Of a DNA stretch of 37,894 nucleotides, positions 21,201 through 30,882 are shown one piece after another (the first letter of the stretch is position 1; each line of letters opens with the position of its first letter). The stretch covers positions 1 to 37,894 of the forward strand of contig JAHQYM010000015.1 of NCBI GenBank assembly GCA_024421095.1. The letters run 5' to 3'. Made by a program: the position numbers and the translations under genes. Source of the stretch: Acidimicrobiia bacterium (GTDB lineage: Bacteria > Actinomycetota > Acidimicrobiia > Acidimicrobiales > Aldehydirespiratoraceae). The notes below the pieces were generated by a model, which was not told where the DNA came from, searched no databases, and was given only the letters and a program-made list of their open reading frames with translations.

Positions 21201-22151
21201 TCACGCCACAGCGCTTTCGCTGTCTACCAGATCGAGCCTTGAACCAATCAACGCGAAAAGTACCGCCATACGCGCTGGCACACCGTTGGCGACTTGTTCG
21301 CCAATTACTGAGTTGGGGCGCTCAGCAACTTCACCGGAAATCTCAACATCGCGGTTGATTGGGCCGGGGTGCATGATTAGCGCATCGTTCTTGAGACGAT
21401 TGGCACGTGCGGAGGTTAGTCCATACTCGTGATGGAACTCTCGCAGGGTGGGGATTGCGGCAGCAGCGCTCCGTTCGAGTTGCATGCGCAGCAAATAACA
21501 AATGTCGATATTGTCTAACACCTCGTTGATGTCGTGGGTGTGAGCGACTGGCCAGCCGTTTAGATTTGGCGGCAGCAACGTTTTCGGAGCCACAAAAATC
21601 ACTTCGGCACCCATTTTGGTAAAGCCGATGGCGTTCGAACGAGCCACACGCGAGTTCTTGATGTCGCCAATGATGGCGACCCGTTTGTTGTCGAGAGCGC
21701 CGAAATGGGCGCGTGCGGTGTAGAGGTCGGCGAGTGCTTGCGTGGGATGCTGGTTGCGTCCATCGCCAGCGTTGATTATCACCACATCAGTCCATTCACA
21801 AACTTGCCGTGATGCGCCCGAATCCGGGTGACGCACAACGATGCCATGCACACCTAGGGCGGAGATCGTTTCGATGGTGTCGCGCAGCGATTCACCTTTG
21901 TTGACAGACGAACGTTTCGCGTCGAACGTTATGGTGTCGGCAGACAAACGGCTTGCGGCGGTAGCGAAACTAATGCGCGTGCGGGTCGAATCTTCGTAGA
22001 AGGCCAAAGCCACTGTCTTGCCCCGCAGCGCCGGGATGCGTGGGATTTTTCGTTGGCTTACCTCCACATAGCCAGCCGTTAAATTGAGCAGGTATTCAAT
22101 GTTGTCGCGGTCGAGGTCTTCCATAGACAACAGATGGCGTAGTGCTTTCAC
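21201..22151 (-). CDS. pyrB: Aspartate carbamoyltransferase catalytic subunit
   Basis: FYEDSTRTRISFATAASRL, NAGDGRNQHPTQALADLYT, MHPGPINRDVEI. Confidence 0.97.
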   Translation of the reverse strand: MKALRHLLSMEDLDRDNIEYLLNLTAGYVEVSQRKIPRIPALRGKTVALAFYEDSTRTRISFATAASRLSADTITFDAKRSSVNKGESLRDTIETISALGVHGIVVRHPDSGASRQVCEWTDVVIINAGDGRNQHPTQALADLYTARAHFGALDNKRVAIIGDIKNSRVARSNAIGFTKMGAEVIFVAPKTLLPPNLNGWPVAHTHDINEVLDNIDICYLLRMQLERSAAAAIPTLREFHHEYGLTSARANRLKNDALIMHPGPINRDVEISGEVAERPNSVIGEQVANGVPARMAVLFALIGSRLDLVDSESAVA

Positions 22152-22714
22152 AAAAGTTCTCCTAAGAAAACGCCATCGCTGCGTACATCTACCATTTCGC
22201 TGTGACGTGTTGGCAGGTTCTTACCTACAAAGTCTGGACGGATCGGTAGTTCTCGGTGACCACGGTCAACCATTACCGCTAGTTGTATCGCCTCTGGCCG
22301 ACCATAACTGTGGATCGCTTCTAAGCCGGCGCGCACGGTGCGGCCGGTGTACAAAACATCGTCAACCAAGACGATGATTTTATTGGTGGGGTCGACCGGG
22401 ATGTGGGTTGCGGCTTCGCTGGAAATCGGGCGCAAGTCGAAATCGTCGCGGTGCATGGTGGCATCGAGGCTGCCTAGATTGACTGTGCTTCCTTCAATAG
22501 CGCCGATTGAAGCGGCTAAACGCTCAGCTAATCCCACACCGCCGGTTTGCAAACCGATGATTATGACATTTTCGCAACCCGAGTTGCGTTCGCATATTTC
22601 GTGGGCCATACGGTGGATCGCTCGGGCCACATCGTCGGCTGTCATTACCTGACTCTTGGTCTGGAAAACCGCGTTCTGGACTGCGCTTGCCCTTCGCCGT
22701 TCTCTTTCTGCCAC
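22148..22714 (-). CDS. pyrR: PyrR bifunctional pyr operon regulator/uracil phosphoribosyltransferase
   Basis: GLQTGGVGLAERLA, PTNKIIVLVDDVLYTGRTVRAGLEA; GTG start at 22714 preceded by GGGAG. Confidence 0.95.
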   Translation of the reverse strand: MAERERRRASAVQNAVFQTKSQVMTADDVARAIHRMAHEICERNSGCENVIIIGLQTGGVGLAERLAASIGAIEGSTVNLGSLDATMHRDDFDLRPISSEAATHIPVDPTNKIIVLVDDVLYTGRTVRAGLEAIHSYGRPEAIQLAVMVDRGHRELPIRPDFVGKNLPTRHSEMVDVRSDGVFLGELL

Positions 22715-22732
22715 TGCTTTCTCCCGTCCATT

Positions 22733-22750
22733 CGAGCCTCACGGTGCCCG
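22733..22750 (-). promoter_or_regulatory. Candidate PyrR-binding stem-loop in the pyr mRNA leader
   Basis: Minus strand CGGGCA-CCGTGA-GGCTCG; the hexaloop fits CNGNGA and the 3' side carries GAGGCU; 18 nt upstream of the pyrR start. Confidence 0.6.
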
Positions 22751-22798
22751 TTTTATGGTCGCCACTTGAAACTACCAGATGCATCGGTCGACACCACA

Positions 22799-23332
22799 CT
22801 AACAACCTGTGGATTTTCGGAGGGCGTAAACGGCTGGGTTTTGTGGCGTTGCGGGGCGCAATAGTTTGAAACCACAACGTTCCGCGAGTTGTTCTGAGTT
22901 GAGGTTTGCGTCCTTGATTTCGGCGATGATCACCGCGAGTGAACTCTCGAGCGCCCATGCAGAGAGCAGTTTCACTGCCCGAGTGGCGATACCTTGCCCA
23001 CGCGCCGGTGCCACTAACCACCAACCCATCTTGGCAGCACGCCGTTCGATGTTGATACTGTGCAAACTCACCTCACCTAGCAACTCGCTGCTATTCAGTT
23101 TTGCCACAACCAACTCCAAAGCCTGGCCTGCTTGGTGGCGAGTCTCAGCACGAGCGATCCAATCGCCGGCAGCGCTTAGGCTGCGCTTCTCTGGAACAAT
23201 TGAGCTAGCCACAATTTGGGGATCTTGCCAAGCCTCGGCTAGGGCTGGTGCATCATGGTTCTGCCAGGGTCGCAAGTAGATGAGATCATCACGCAAGTCG
23301 GGCACCTCCAATACCAACGTGCTCTCAGTCAT
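22799..23332 (-). CDS. GNAT-family N-acetyltransferase (RimJ/RimL-like)
   Basis: DLIYLRPWQNHDAPALAEAWQDP...GWWLVAPARGQGIATRAVKLLSAWALE. Confidence 0.85.
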   Translation of the reverse strand: MTESTLVLEVPDLRDDLIYLRPWQNHDAPALAEAWQDPQIVASSIVPEKRSLSAAGDWIARAETRHQAGQALELVVAKLNSSELLGEVSLHSINIERRAAKMGWWLVAPARGQGIATRAVKLLSAWALESSLAVIIAEIKDANLNSEQLAERCGFKLLRPATPQNPAVYALRKSTGC

Positions 23333-23341
23333 CTAATCAAC

Positions 23342-23794
23342 CTAGCCGTTTTCGGTACCTCGGATCTCGGCACCTCGGATCTCGGCACCTCGTATCTCGA
23401 TGGCCACGGCTCGTAGTAAACCGTTCAAAAAACGTGGCGATTCGGCGCCGCAATACTGTGTAGCCAACTCCACAACTTCACTTAGCACCACACCAGTCGG
23501 CACTTCGTCACGTTTCAGCAGTTCCCAAGTGGCAAGCCGCGCCAGCAAACGATCCAGCAAGGCGAGCCTTCCTACCGTCCAGTCTCGCAAATGTGTGCCG
23601 ATGACGTGATCCAACTCCGCAGTGCAACTAGTCACACCTTGCACCAACTCCAGCGCATAATCTCTTGGTGGAAGCGGTTTGGCCACCAAGAGCGTTTCTA
23701 GCGCATCACCAGTTACTTCAAGCTCATACAAAAAGTTGAGAGCTTCCTCTCGCGCTATTCGGCGGTCGCTAAGCCGATTCTCGCGGTTGGTCAC
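23342..23794 (-). CDS. nusB: Transcription antitermination protein NusB
   Basis: RIAREEALNFLYELEVTG, VGRLALLDRLLARLATWELL..EVPTGVVLSEVVELATQYCGAESPRFLNGLL; ATGA overlap with efp. Confidence 0.93.
   Translation of the reverse strand: MTNRENRLSDRRIAREEALNFLYELEVTGDALETLLVAKPLPPRDYALELVQGVTSCTAELDHVIGTHLRDWTVGRLALLDRLLARLATWELLKRDEVPTGVVLSEVVELATQYCGAESPRFLNGLLRAVAIEIRGAEIRGAEIRGTENG
23354..23398. repeat. Three in-frame 15-bp tandem repeats in the nusB 3' end
   Basis: ggtacctcggatctc / ggcacctcggatctc / ggcacctcgtatctc, encoding EIRGAEIRGAEIRGT. Confidence 0.95.
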
Positions 23795-24354
23795 GCGCGG
23801 CTTAGGTATTGGCCCGTACGGGTATCGATCTTGACCCGTTCGCCGCTAGCGATGAACAACGGCACTTGAATACTGAGCCCGGTTTCGAGGGTGGCTGGTT
23901 TGGTTCCACCTGAGGAACGATCGCCTTGCAAGCCTGGTTCAGTGTTGTCCACCGTGAGCTCAACAGCGGCAGGCAAATCGGTGCCGATAATCTCCGTGCC
24001 ATACATCAGCAGGATCACATTTGAGCCGTCTACTATAAAGTTGGTGGCGTCGCCTAATGTGGCGGGGGCAACGCTGAGTTGTTCAAAGCTCTCATTGTCC
24101 ATGAACACATAGTCTTCGCCGTCGCGGTAAATGAACTGCACTTCACGTTTATCGATGTTGGCGCGCTGCACCTTCTCAGCGGCTCTAAAAGTGCGCTCTA
24201 CAGTGCCGCCGGCCCGCAAGTTGCGCAGGTTCGTACGCACGAAAGCGTGACCTTTGCCGGGTTTTACATGTTGAAAATCAATTACTTGGAATAGTCCATC
24301 GTCAAGGTCTAAGGTCATACCGTTTTTTAGTTCGTTGGTTGTGATTACTGCCAC
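23791..24354 (-). CDS. efp: Translation elongation factor P
   Basis: TTNELKNGMTLDLDDGLFQVIDFQHVKPGKGHAFVRTNLRNLRAGGTVERTFRA. Confidence 0.98.
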   Translation of the reverse strand: MAVITTNELKNGMTLDLDDGLFQVIDFQHVKPGKGHAFVRTNLRNLRAGGTVERTFRAAEKVQRANIDKREVQFIYRDGEDYVFMDNESFEQLSVAPATLGDATNFIVDGSNVILLMYGTEIIGTDLPAAVELTVDNTEPGLQGDRSSGGTKPATLETGLSIQVPLFIASGERVKIDTRTGQYLSRA

Positions 24355-25445
24355 GAGGTCTCCTTAGAAAATTGTGTCAACGGGCGAGAGCCGTCTTCGT
24401 TGACGACCACTGTGTCTTCAACACGCACACCTCCGTAGCCGCTGAAATATACTCCTGGTTCAACTGTAATCACCTGGCCCGCCAAGAGTTCGGCTTGGTT
24501 GTTGCGGCGTATGGCCGGCAGTTCGTGAATGTTGAGGCCAACTCCATGTCCGGTTGAGTGCGTGAAGGCATCCCCGTATCCAGCTTCGGTGATGACCTCG
24601 CGGCAGACCTTATCGATCTCGCCTGCCGCGACGCCGGGACGCACAGCTGCCACACCAGCGGCTTGTGATTTACGCACAAGTTCATATAGCTCTAAAGCCC
24701 GTTCGTCAGGTTCGCCTACCATAAACGTGCGGGTCATGTCGCTGCGATACCCGTCCACCAACGCACCGGCATCAACCACCAACAAGTCACCATCAAATAA
24801 ACGTTTCGGGCTCGGTGTTTTGTGTGGCAGTGCGGAGTTAGCACCTGATGCCACGATTGTTTCGTATGCTGGCCCGTTAGCTCCGGCGAGGCGCATGCCA
24901 TCCTCAAGCATTCTGGCTATTTCTAGTTCGCTAACTCCGCGCATAAAGTGGCCGCAACACTCGCCTAGCACCGCATCAACAATTTTCGCGGCGGTTTCTA
25001 TGCGAGCCAATTCAGCTGGGTCTTTGACGCTTCTAAGTTCAGCGATGATTGCGCTTGTATCCACCAATGCAGCACTCAACGAGTCGTCCAAACGGCGTTG
25101 GTTGGCCCAACTAACGTGGTCGGCTTCAAGCGCTACCACTGAAGCATTTCCAACCGCTTCGGCCACCGCAGCCACAAATTGTGAGTTGATGCGAACCTCG
25201 ATTGAGCCACCAGCGGCTTGGGTTTGCACCGGGGCTTGCTCCGCGTAACGGCTATCGGTAATCAAGATGGCTTGGTCGGTACTGATGACTAGGGTGCCGG
25301 CTGAACCCGTGAAACCGCTGCACCAGCGGATGTTGGTTAAGTTGGTGACAACTAATGCATCAACGTCGATATCTGCAAGCTTCGCGGCAACGGCTTCCAC
25401 CCGTCCCTTCACAGTGAGCGGCGGCAAGTTGAGTGGTTGGTTCAT
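24345..25445 (-). CDS. pepP: Xaa-Pro aminopeptidase (M24 family)
   Basis: LLVVDAGALVDGYRSDMTRTF, HSTGHGVGLNIHELPAI, ITVEPGVYFSGYGGVRVEDTVVV. Confidence 0.93.
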   Translation of the reverse strand: MNQPLNLPPLTVKGRVEAVAAKLADIDVDALVVTNLTNIRWCSGFTGSAGTLVISTDQAILITDSRYAEQAPVQTQAAGGSIEVRINSQFVAAVAEAVGNASVVALEADHVSWANQRRLDDSLSAALVDTSAIIAELRSVKDPAELARIETAAKIVDAVLGECCGHFMRGVSELEIARMLEDGMRLAGANGPAYETIVASGANSALPHKTPSPKRLFDGDLLVVDAGALVDGYRSDMTRTFMVGEPDERALELYELVRKSQAAGVAAVRPGVAAGEIDKVCREVITEAGYGDAFTHSTGHGVGLNIHELPAIRRNNQAELLAGQVITVEPGVYFSGYGGVRVEDTVVVNEDGSRPLTQFSKETSWQ

Positions 25446-25891
25446 TTGCGGAGTTTCACAGCTACTGCTTCAATGGCGAGGCGATAGCCGACACCACCGA
25501 ATCCTACAATTGAACCGCTCGCTAATGGTGCTACCACCGAAACATGTCTCCAAGACTCACGAGCTTTGGGGTTAGACAAATGGAGTTCCACAATAATGCC
25601 TGCATACGTTGCCAAAGCATCGTGGAGTGCCCACGAATAATGCGTGAGAGCGCCCGGGTTGATCACAATCGCGGCGACGCGTCCTCTTGCTGCGTGGATC
25701 GCTTCAACCATTTCGCCTTCATGGTTTGATTGAAAGTGTTCAAGGATCAAGCCGTTGTTTTCGGCAGCTTTTGTGGCGGTAGCCACATGCTCGGCTAGCG
25801 TCTCAGTGCCATAAATTTCAGGTTCGCGCGTACCCAAAAGGTTAAGGTTCGGACCCGATAGCAACAAGATGTCAGCAGTGTCAGCGGTCAT
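25442..25891 (-). CDS. aroQ: 3-dehydroquinate dehydratase, type II
   Basis: LLLSGPNLNLLGTREPEIYG, FQSNHEGEMVEAIHAA, VINPGALTHYSWALHDAL, ELHLSN. Confidence 0.97.
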   Translation of the reverse strand: MTADTADILLLSGPNLNLLGTREPEIYGTETLAEHVATATKAAENNGLILEHFQSNHEGEMVEAIHAARGRVAAIVINPGALTHYSWALHDALATYAGIIVELHLSNPKARESWRHVSVVAPLASGSIVGFGGVGYRLAIEAVAVKLRK

Positions 25892-25969
25892 AGATATGCT
25901 TCCTAACCCAGCAGCCTAGTGCATCGACGGTTGGTTCGGCTCTTGGTGATGGTGGTGGCGGCGGTGGTG

Positions 25970-26992
25970 TCATCGCAGTTTGTTTAGCGCTTCGGCGAGG
26001 ACCGCTTTGTCTACTGCGGTTACTGTTTCCACACCGTTGGGGCCGTCGAGAACCATGGTTAAGCCGTCAATAGCTTTTTTGTCGCGCTCAAAAAGAGCTA
26101 GCAACTTTTTGCTGTCCAGACCTTCGGGCAACTTGGTGGGCAGACCGTAAGCAGTTAGAACTTGATAATGCGCGGCCAAGCGCTCCGCATTGATACGGCC
26201 AAGTTGATTTGCGACTTCAGCCGCGTAAGCAATGCCGACAGCTACCGCTTCACCATGTCGCAAGTTGTAATGCCCGGCGGTTTCAATGGCATGAGCGAGC
26301 GTATGCCCATAGTTGAGCACTGCTCGTTTGTTGCCTTCTCGTTCGTCGGCGGCAACTACGTCAGCCTTGATTTGGATGCACGCGGCCACAACTGCCTCAT
26401 CGGCTGTGGGCAACTCGGCGTTTGCGGCCTGAGCTTCGGGTACCGAGCCAAGAAAGTGATATTTGGCTACTTCGCCCAAGCCGCTGCGGTATTCGCGGGG
26501 AGGCAAAGTTGCTAGAGTGTCGGTGTCGCAAACCACCGCGGTGGGTTGCCAGAACGCCCCCACCAGATTCTTGCCTTCAAGTAGATTGACCCCGGTTTTC
26601 CCGCCAATAGCTGCATCAACTTGACCCAGCAACGTGGTAGCCACATTTATGAAGCGGACACCACGATGATAAACGGCGGCCACGAAACCAGCAACGTCGG
26701 TAACCACACCACCACCGACCGCCAACAGCACGTCAGCGCGCGTGAAACCGGCTATAGCCAGCTTTCGACAGATGTCTTCAACTACGGTCAAGGATTTTGC
26801 TGATTCGCTATTGTTGATGTGGATGGTGAGTTCTTTGCGGTCGGAATGCACGGTCCAAGGGATCGCTTCTTGGGTGATGATTGCGACTCGTTGGGCATTG
26901 GTCGGTATCAGTTCGGCGACTAAATCCAAAGCGTTTGAGCCCACGTAAACGGGATAACCGCGCTCACGTAACGCCACATTGATTAGCTGCAT
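25970..26992 (-). CDS. aroB: 3-dehydroquinate synthase
   Basis: LAVGGGVVTDVAGFVAAVYHRGVRFINVATTLLGQVDAAIGGKTGVNL. Confidence 0.97.
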   Translation of the reverse strand: MQLINVALRERGYPVYVGSNALDLVAELIPTNAQRVAIITQEAIPWTVHSDRKELTIHINNSESAKSLTVVEDICRKLAIAGFTRADVLLAVGGGVVTDVAGFVAAVYHRGVRFINVATTLLGQVDAAIGGKTGVNLLEGKNLVGAFWQPTAVVCDTDTLATLPPREYRSGLGEVAKYHFLGSVPEAQAANAELPTADEAVVAACIQIKADVVAADEREGNKRAVLNYGHTLAHAIETAGHYNLRHGEAVAVGIAYAAEVANQLGRINAERLAAHYQVLTAYGLPTKLPEGLDSKKLLALFERDKKAIDGLTMVLDGPNGVETVTAVDKAVLAEALNKLR

Positions 26993-27555
26993 TGATGCTC
27001 CACTTGTTGCGCTTGCACAACGCTATCGCCAGTGATCTTCTGGGAGTATGCTTGGCTGACGCAGGCAACGACTTCGCCAATAGACAATTCGGAGTTGTCA
27101 ATTCGCATGTGCGCTACCTCTTGATATGCGTGACGCCTAGCGGTGCTGTGTGCTCCTAACACGCTTGTGACCTTACCTTCAAGTAGCAACGGTCTGCCAC
27201 TAGCATCGCCGACCCGCGCCGCAAGCACATCTAGTGAAGCATCAAGCCACACCACAAACAGCGAAGCCTTCCGCAGCAACCTGCGATTGGCTTGGTTCAC
27301 CACTACACCGCCTCCCGTTGCGATTATCGCGGGAGGGTTGGCAAGGGCTCGCCGCAGAGCATTATGTTCACGCACCCGAAAACCGGGTTCGCTTTCGACA
27401 GCAAATATCTCGGCGACGCTAAGCCCGCAGTCTTGCTCAATCATTTCATCGAGGTCAAGGTGCGGAAGTGCTAGTTGTTTTGCCAAAGTGGTTGCGATGG
27501 TGGACTTCCCCGACCCCATAAGACCAACCAAAACAAGCGATATCGGTGTCATCAC
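26983..27555 (-). CDS. aroK: Shikimate kinase
   Basis: LVLVGLMGSGKSTIATTLAKQL, DLDEMIEQDCGLSVAEIFAVESEPGFRVREHNAL, ATGGGVV. Confidence 0.96.
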   Translation of the reverse strand: MMTPISLVLVGLMGSGKSTIATTLAKQLALPHLDLDEMIEQDCGLSVAEIFAVESEPGFRVREHNALRRALANPPAIIATGGGVVVNQANRRLLRKASLFVVWLDASLDVLAARVGDASGRPLLLEGKVTSVLGAHSTARRHAYQEVAHMRIDNSELSIGEVVACVSQAYSQKITGDSVVQAQQVEHQCS

Positions 27556-27617
27556 AACAAAACACTACCTGAAGCGCAGTGGGTCTCAACCATCCCTCGC
27601 CGCTCACCAATGCCGTC

Positions 27618-28385
27618 TCAAAGCGTTGAGTCGGTGGCGACACCAACGAACAGCATCACCATCAGGGTGGCCACAGCAAGAACCGGACCGAAAGGAAAAC
27701 TCTGCGCTAGCAACCGTTTGGGGTTTGCTGATGATCTCTGCGGGTCCGCCAGCATTCGTTGGTTCACTGTGCTTCTGAGTAAGGCTACGGTCACACCAGT
27801 TACTAACCCACCGAGGCTAGCCAACACCTGCGTCCAGAAAATCAACCCTACTACCATGCTTGCGTCTCCCCCATTGATACCCGCGAGCCAACCCAAATGC
27901 TGGCCCAGAAGCAACGCCAACTTCACATCACCAAAACCTAGACCGCGGGGTGACAGCAGATGCACCAGCAACAAGAACCCGCAGTATCCGCACATGCCGA
28001 TTGCCGCAAACTGTATGCCAGCAAAGTCGCCGCTGCGCAAAGCGCCAACGAGCATCAACAACGCAGTCACACCTAAGCCTCGAAAAATGAGACGGTCGGG
28101 AAGGCGATAGCTGTATAGGTCAACTAAAGACAAAGCTGTTAACGCGAACACTAGCGTCAACACGACTAGCCCCTCAATGTTGTGCCCGAAGCGCCACAGC
28201 ACCATAACCCAGGCGGCCGCACTAGCAATGTCTATCAGCGTGAGACGCAATGCGGGCCACCGAAGTTGGCGTAGCAGGTTCGCCTCCGATTCGGGACCTA
28301 ACGTTTGCACACTCAATGCTAGGGCGAGCCGTCCCGCGAGCAGTCCAGCTAGGATCGCCACACCGATCATCAACACAATTTCCAC
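27618..28385 (-). CDS. Prepilin peptidase (A24-type), apparently without the N-terminal cysteine motif
   Basis: Motifs LVDLYSYRLPDRL and LGFGDVKLALLLG; multiple hydrophobic segments. Confidence 0.85.
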   Translation of the reverse strand: MEIVLMIGVAILAGLLAGRLALALSVQTLGPESEANLLRQLRWPALRLTLIDIASAAAWVMVLWRFGHNIEGLVVLTLVFALTALSLVDLYSYRLPDRLIFRGLGVTALLMLVGALRSGDFAGIQFAAIGMCGYCGFLLLVHLLSPRGLGFGDVKLALLLGQHLGWLAGINGGDASMVVGLIFWTQVLASLGGLVTGVTVALLRSTVNQRMLADPQRSSANPKRLLAQSFPFGPVLAVATLMVMLFVGVATDSTL

Positions 28386-28579
28386 CGCCGTTGGTTCGTT
28401 TTGTTCCCCGAGATTACCGCCAGCTTTGAGCCTAATAGCAACTTCTGCAATCTTGGCACCAACGCGTCAGGCAAGTTGGTAGATGTTGTTTTGCCGCGGC
28501 CAGTGGCACGCAGTGGTAGGTCAGAATTTCACGGTCATCGCCAGCATCTCAAGTGTGCCCGTGGATCAGTGCCTACCCG

Positions 28580-29416
28580 TTATGTGGAACCTAGTTTAGG
28601 TAACAACGCGGCACGCATCTCAGCTATTGGTGCTGGTTCAGCGGTCCAATGCGTGATGGCCAGAGCCGCTTGGTGGACCAGCATCGAAAGTCCGTTGTGG
28701 GCATCAATGCCTTGTTTGCGGCATTCCCTTAGCCACGCGGTTTCAAGGGGGTTGTAGATAATGTCGACAACAATCTGGCCGCACCTCAAGTATTTGGGGT
28801 CTACCGGCAACTGCGGGTTTCCCGCCATCCCAACCGTGGTGGCGTTGACCACAATGTCGGCGTGAAGCAAATCTGTTGGCTTAGCGATGCTTACGTGCTC
28901 CGGGGCTAACGCAGCGCAGCGCGCGGCACGTTCTGGTGTGCGGTTGAGTAGCAAGATTCGCGCCGCACCGCTTTGTACGCAAGCCAAAGTGATGGCCCGC
29001 GCCGCGCCGCCAGCGCCTAGCACCGCGACTGTGGAGTTTGCAACTGTTGTTGATGTGTCTTCGTAGAGACCCGCGAGGAAACCGTCTCCGTCGGTGTTTT
29101 CGGCACGGAGTCGGTTGTTGCCGATACCTACAAGGCAGTTCGCCGCGCCGAGAATTGAAACCGTGTTCGAAGCCTCATCAGCGGCTTGGGCCGCAAGATC
29201 TTTGTGTGGTGTGGTGACCGATAGGCCAACTAGCCCTAGCGTGCGCATTGCTGATACTACGTGTTTGCCTTGATCCGCGCTGACCCTGAACGGTACGGAC
29301 ACCCAGTTGAGGCCAAGTGCTGCAAATGCGGCGTTGTGTAGTGTGGGTGATAGGGAGTGTGCAACAGGGTCGCCGATTACCCCAGCGACTCTAGTCGCCC
29401 CGGTTATTGACCTCAT
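28580..29416 (-). CDS. aroE: Shikimate dehydrogenase
   Basis: GVIGDPVAHSLSPTLHNAAF, SVTTPHKD, NTDGDGFLAGL, VLGAGGAARAI. Confidence 0.95.
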   Translation of the reverse strand: MRSITGATRVAGVIGDPVAHSLSPTLHNAAFAALGLNWVSVPFRVSADQGKHVVSAMRTLGLVGLSVTTPHKDLAAQAADEASNTVSILGAANCLVGIGNNRLRAENTDGDGFLAGLYEDTSTTVANSTVAVLGAGGAARAITLACVQSGAARILLLNRTPERAARCAALAPEHVSIAKPTDLLHADIVVNATTVGMAGNPQLPVDPKYLRCGQIVVDIIYNPLETAWLRECRKQGIDAHNGLSMLVHQAALAITHWTAEPAPIAEMRAALLPKLGST

Positions 29417-30882
29417 GAGCAGTAACCGAGTTCTTGACAGACTGCCACGGCCGCGTTGTGGTCGTCTATGTTGGTCGTGAAGGTGTGTGCTCCAGCTACA
29501 CCGTTGTGGTCTGTGCGAACCCAGAACAGCAGGTCGGGGTTGGGATCGGGTTGCAACGCGGCACGCAACGCGGCCTCGCCTGGTGCTGCTATCGGAGTTG
29601 GGGGAATCCCGCTGTTGAGGCGAGTGTTGTAGGGTGAATCTACCTGTAGGTCAGAGGCGGTTAGACCCTCGCTGAAGGATTTGTTTAGGGCGTAGTAGAC
29701 ACTGGCGTCCACGCCTAATGGCTCTCCTAACAGCAGGCGGTTGTACATTACTCTCGCCATTTGGGGACGGTCCACCGCGACCCTTGCCTCCTCTTCAATC
29801 AACGATGCGATTGTGATGATCTGATAGTCGCTAAGCCCTAGGGTTTCGATCACTGGGTCTTTGCCATATTCAGCAAGTAGCGCATCATAACGTGCATCAA
29901 AGGTGTTGCTCATGCGTTGGATGAACTTTGCTTCGTCTCGTAAGTCTGCTTCGGCAACATCGTAGGTAGCTGGGAAAAGCAATCCTTCGTACCAAGAGAA
30001 CTGGGCAATATTTTCGGGTAGGTATTTTGATTTGAAGTTTGAGTTATTGAGGGCTGCGTTTATTCCTTCACGCTCAAACCTGGAATTGACAAACAGCAGA
30101 CGATCGACAATTTCGGTTACCCGTAAACCTTCGGGGATCAAGAAACGTTGCCGCACTTCGGGTTCGGGTCCGAGGTTAAGGGTTTCGGTGAGTTCGGCGT
30201 ATGGCATGTTTTCATAAAGGGCGTATTCACCCGCCTCGAAAGTTGGTTCTTCGGTGCAGAACAAGAAGCCTGAAATGGTGATTTCGCCGCCGTTGGGGCC
30301 GTCACAACGAAGCCAATACCGAAATACGGTGGCATTGCCAATGACCTCGGCGTTGTTGAGGTTTGTGGCTATTTGGTTCACTGATTCTCCCGCACCGATA
30401 TTGAATTCCAGCGGTTCACCAAGTGCCCCCGGAGGAACGATCTGATCGTCAATCCAACTGTAAATTCGCCCGCGTACATTTACCACCACAAAGACGATCA
30501 ACACGACGATGCCGAACAGGCGCAGAGGTGTACCCCAATACTTGCGATAACGCACCCAATTTCGGTCTTGCACATTGTATTGGGGATCAACAACTGGGTC
30601 TATCGTCGGGTCGTCCTCGAAGATGTATTCCGTTCCTTCTGCATCAATACCAGCCGTTAGTTGCAGTCCCGGCAAAGCGATATAGTCGGGCAACGCCACG
30701 GAGTCGGTTGGTGGTGTTTCTTGATATTTTTCGAGTTGTTCCAAATTATCTGGAGGTGTAACGACGGTGGCAGCAACTTGTGGCTCGTTGGTTGTGTCGG
30801 GTTGTTCTTCAGAAAAACCGAGCAAAAAGTCCAGGATGCGGCGTTTTGGGTTTTGTTTAGGCACGCGAGGGTCCGGCATCAA
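29413..30882 (-). CDS. mltG: Endolytic murein transglycosylase MltG (YceG-like)
   Basis: IASLIEEEARVAVDRPQMARVMYNRLLLGEPLGVDASVYYAL, SPYNTRLNSGIPPTPIAAPGEAALRAALQP. Confidence 0.93.
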   Translation of the reverse strand: MMPDPRVPKQNPKRRILDFLLGFSEEQPDTTNEPQVAATVVTPPDNLEQLEKYQETPPTDSVALPDYIALPGLQLTAGIDAEGTEYIFEDDPTIDPVVDPQYNVQDRNWVRYRKYWGTPLRLFGIVVLIVFVVVNVRGRIYSWIDDQIVPPGALGEPLEFNIGAGESVNQIATNLNNAEVIGNATVFRYWLRCDGPNGGEITISGFLFCTEEPTFEAGEYALYENMPYAELTETLNLGPEPEVRQRFLIPEGLRVTEIVDRLLFVNSRFEREGINAALNNSNFKSKYLPENIAQFSWYEGLLFPATYDVAEADLRDEAKFIQRMSNTFDARYDALLAEYGKDPVIETLGLSDYQIITIASLIEEEARVAVDRPQMARVMYNRLLLGEPLGVDASVYYALNKSFSEGLTASDLQVDSPYNTRLNSGIPPTPIAAPGEAALRAALQPDPNPDLLFWVRTDHNGVAGAHTFTTNIDDHNAAVAVCQELGYCS

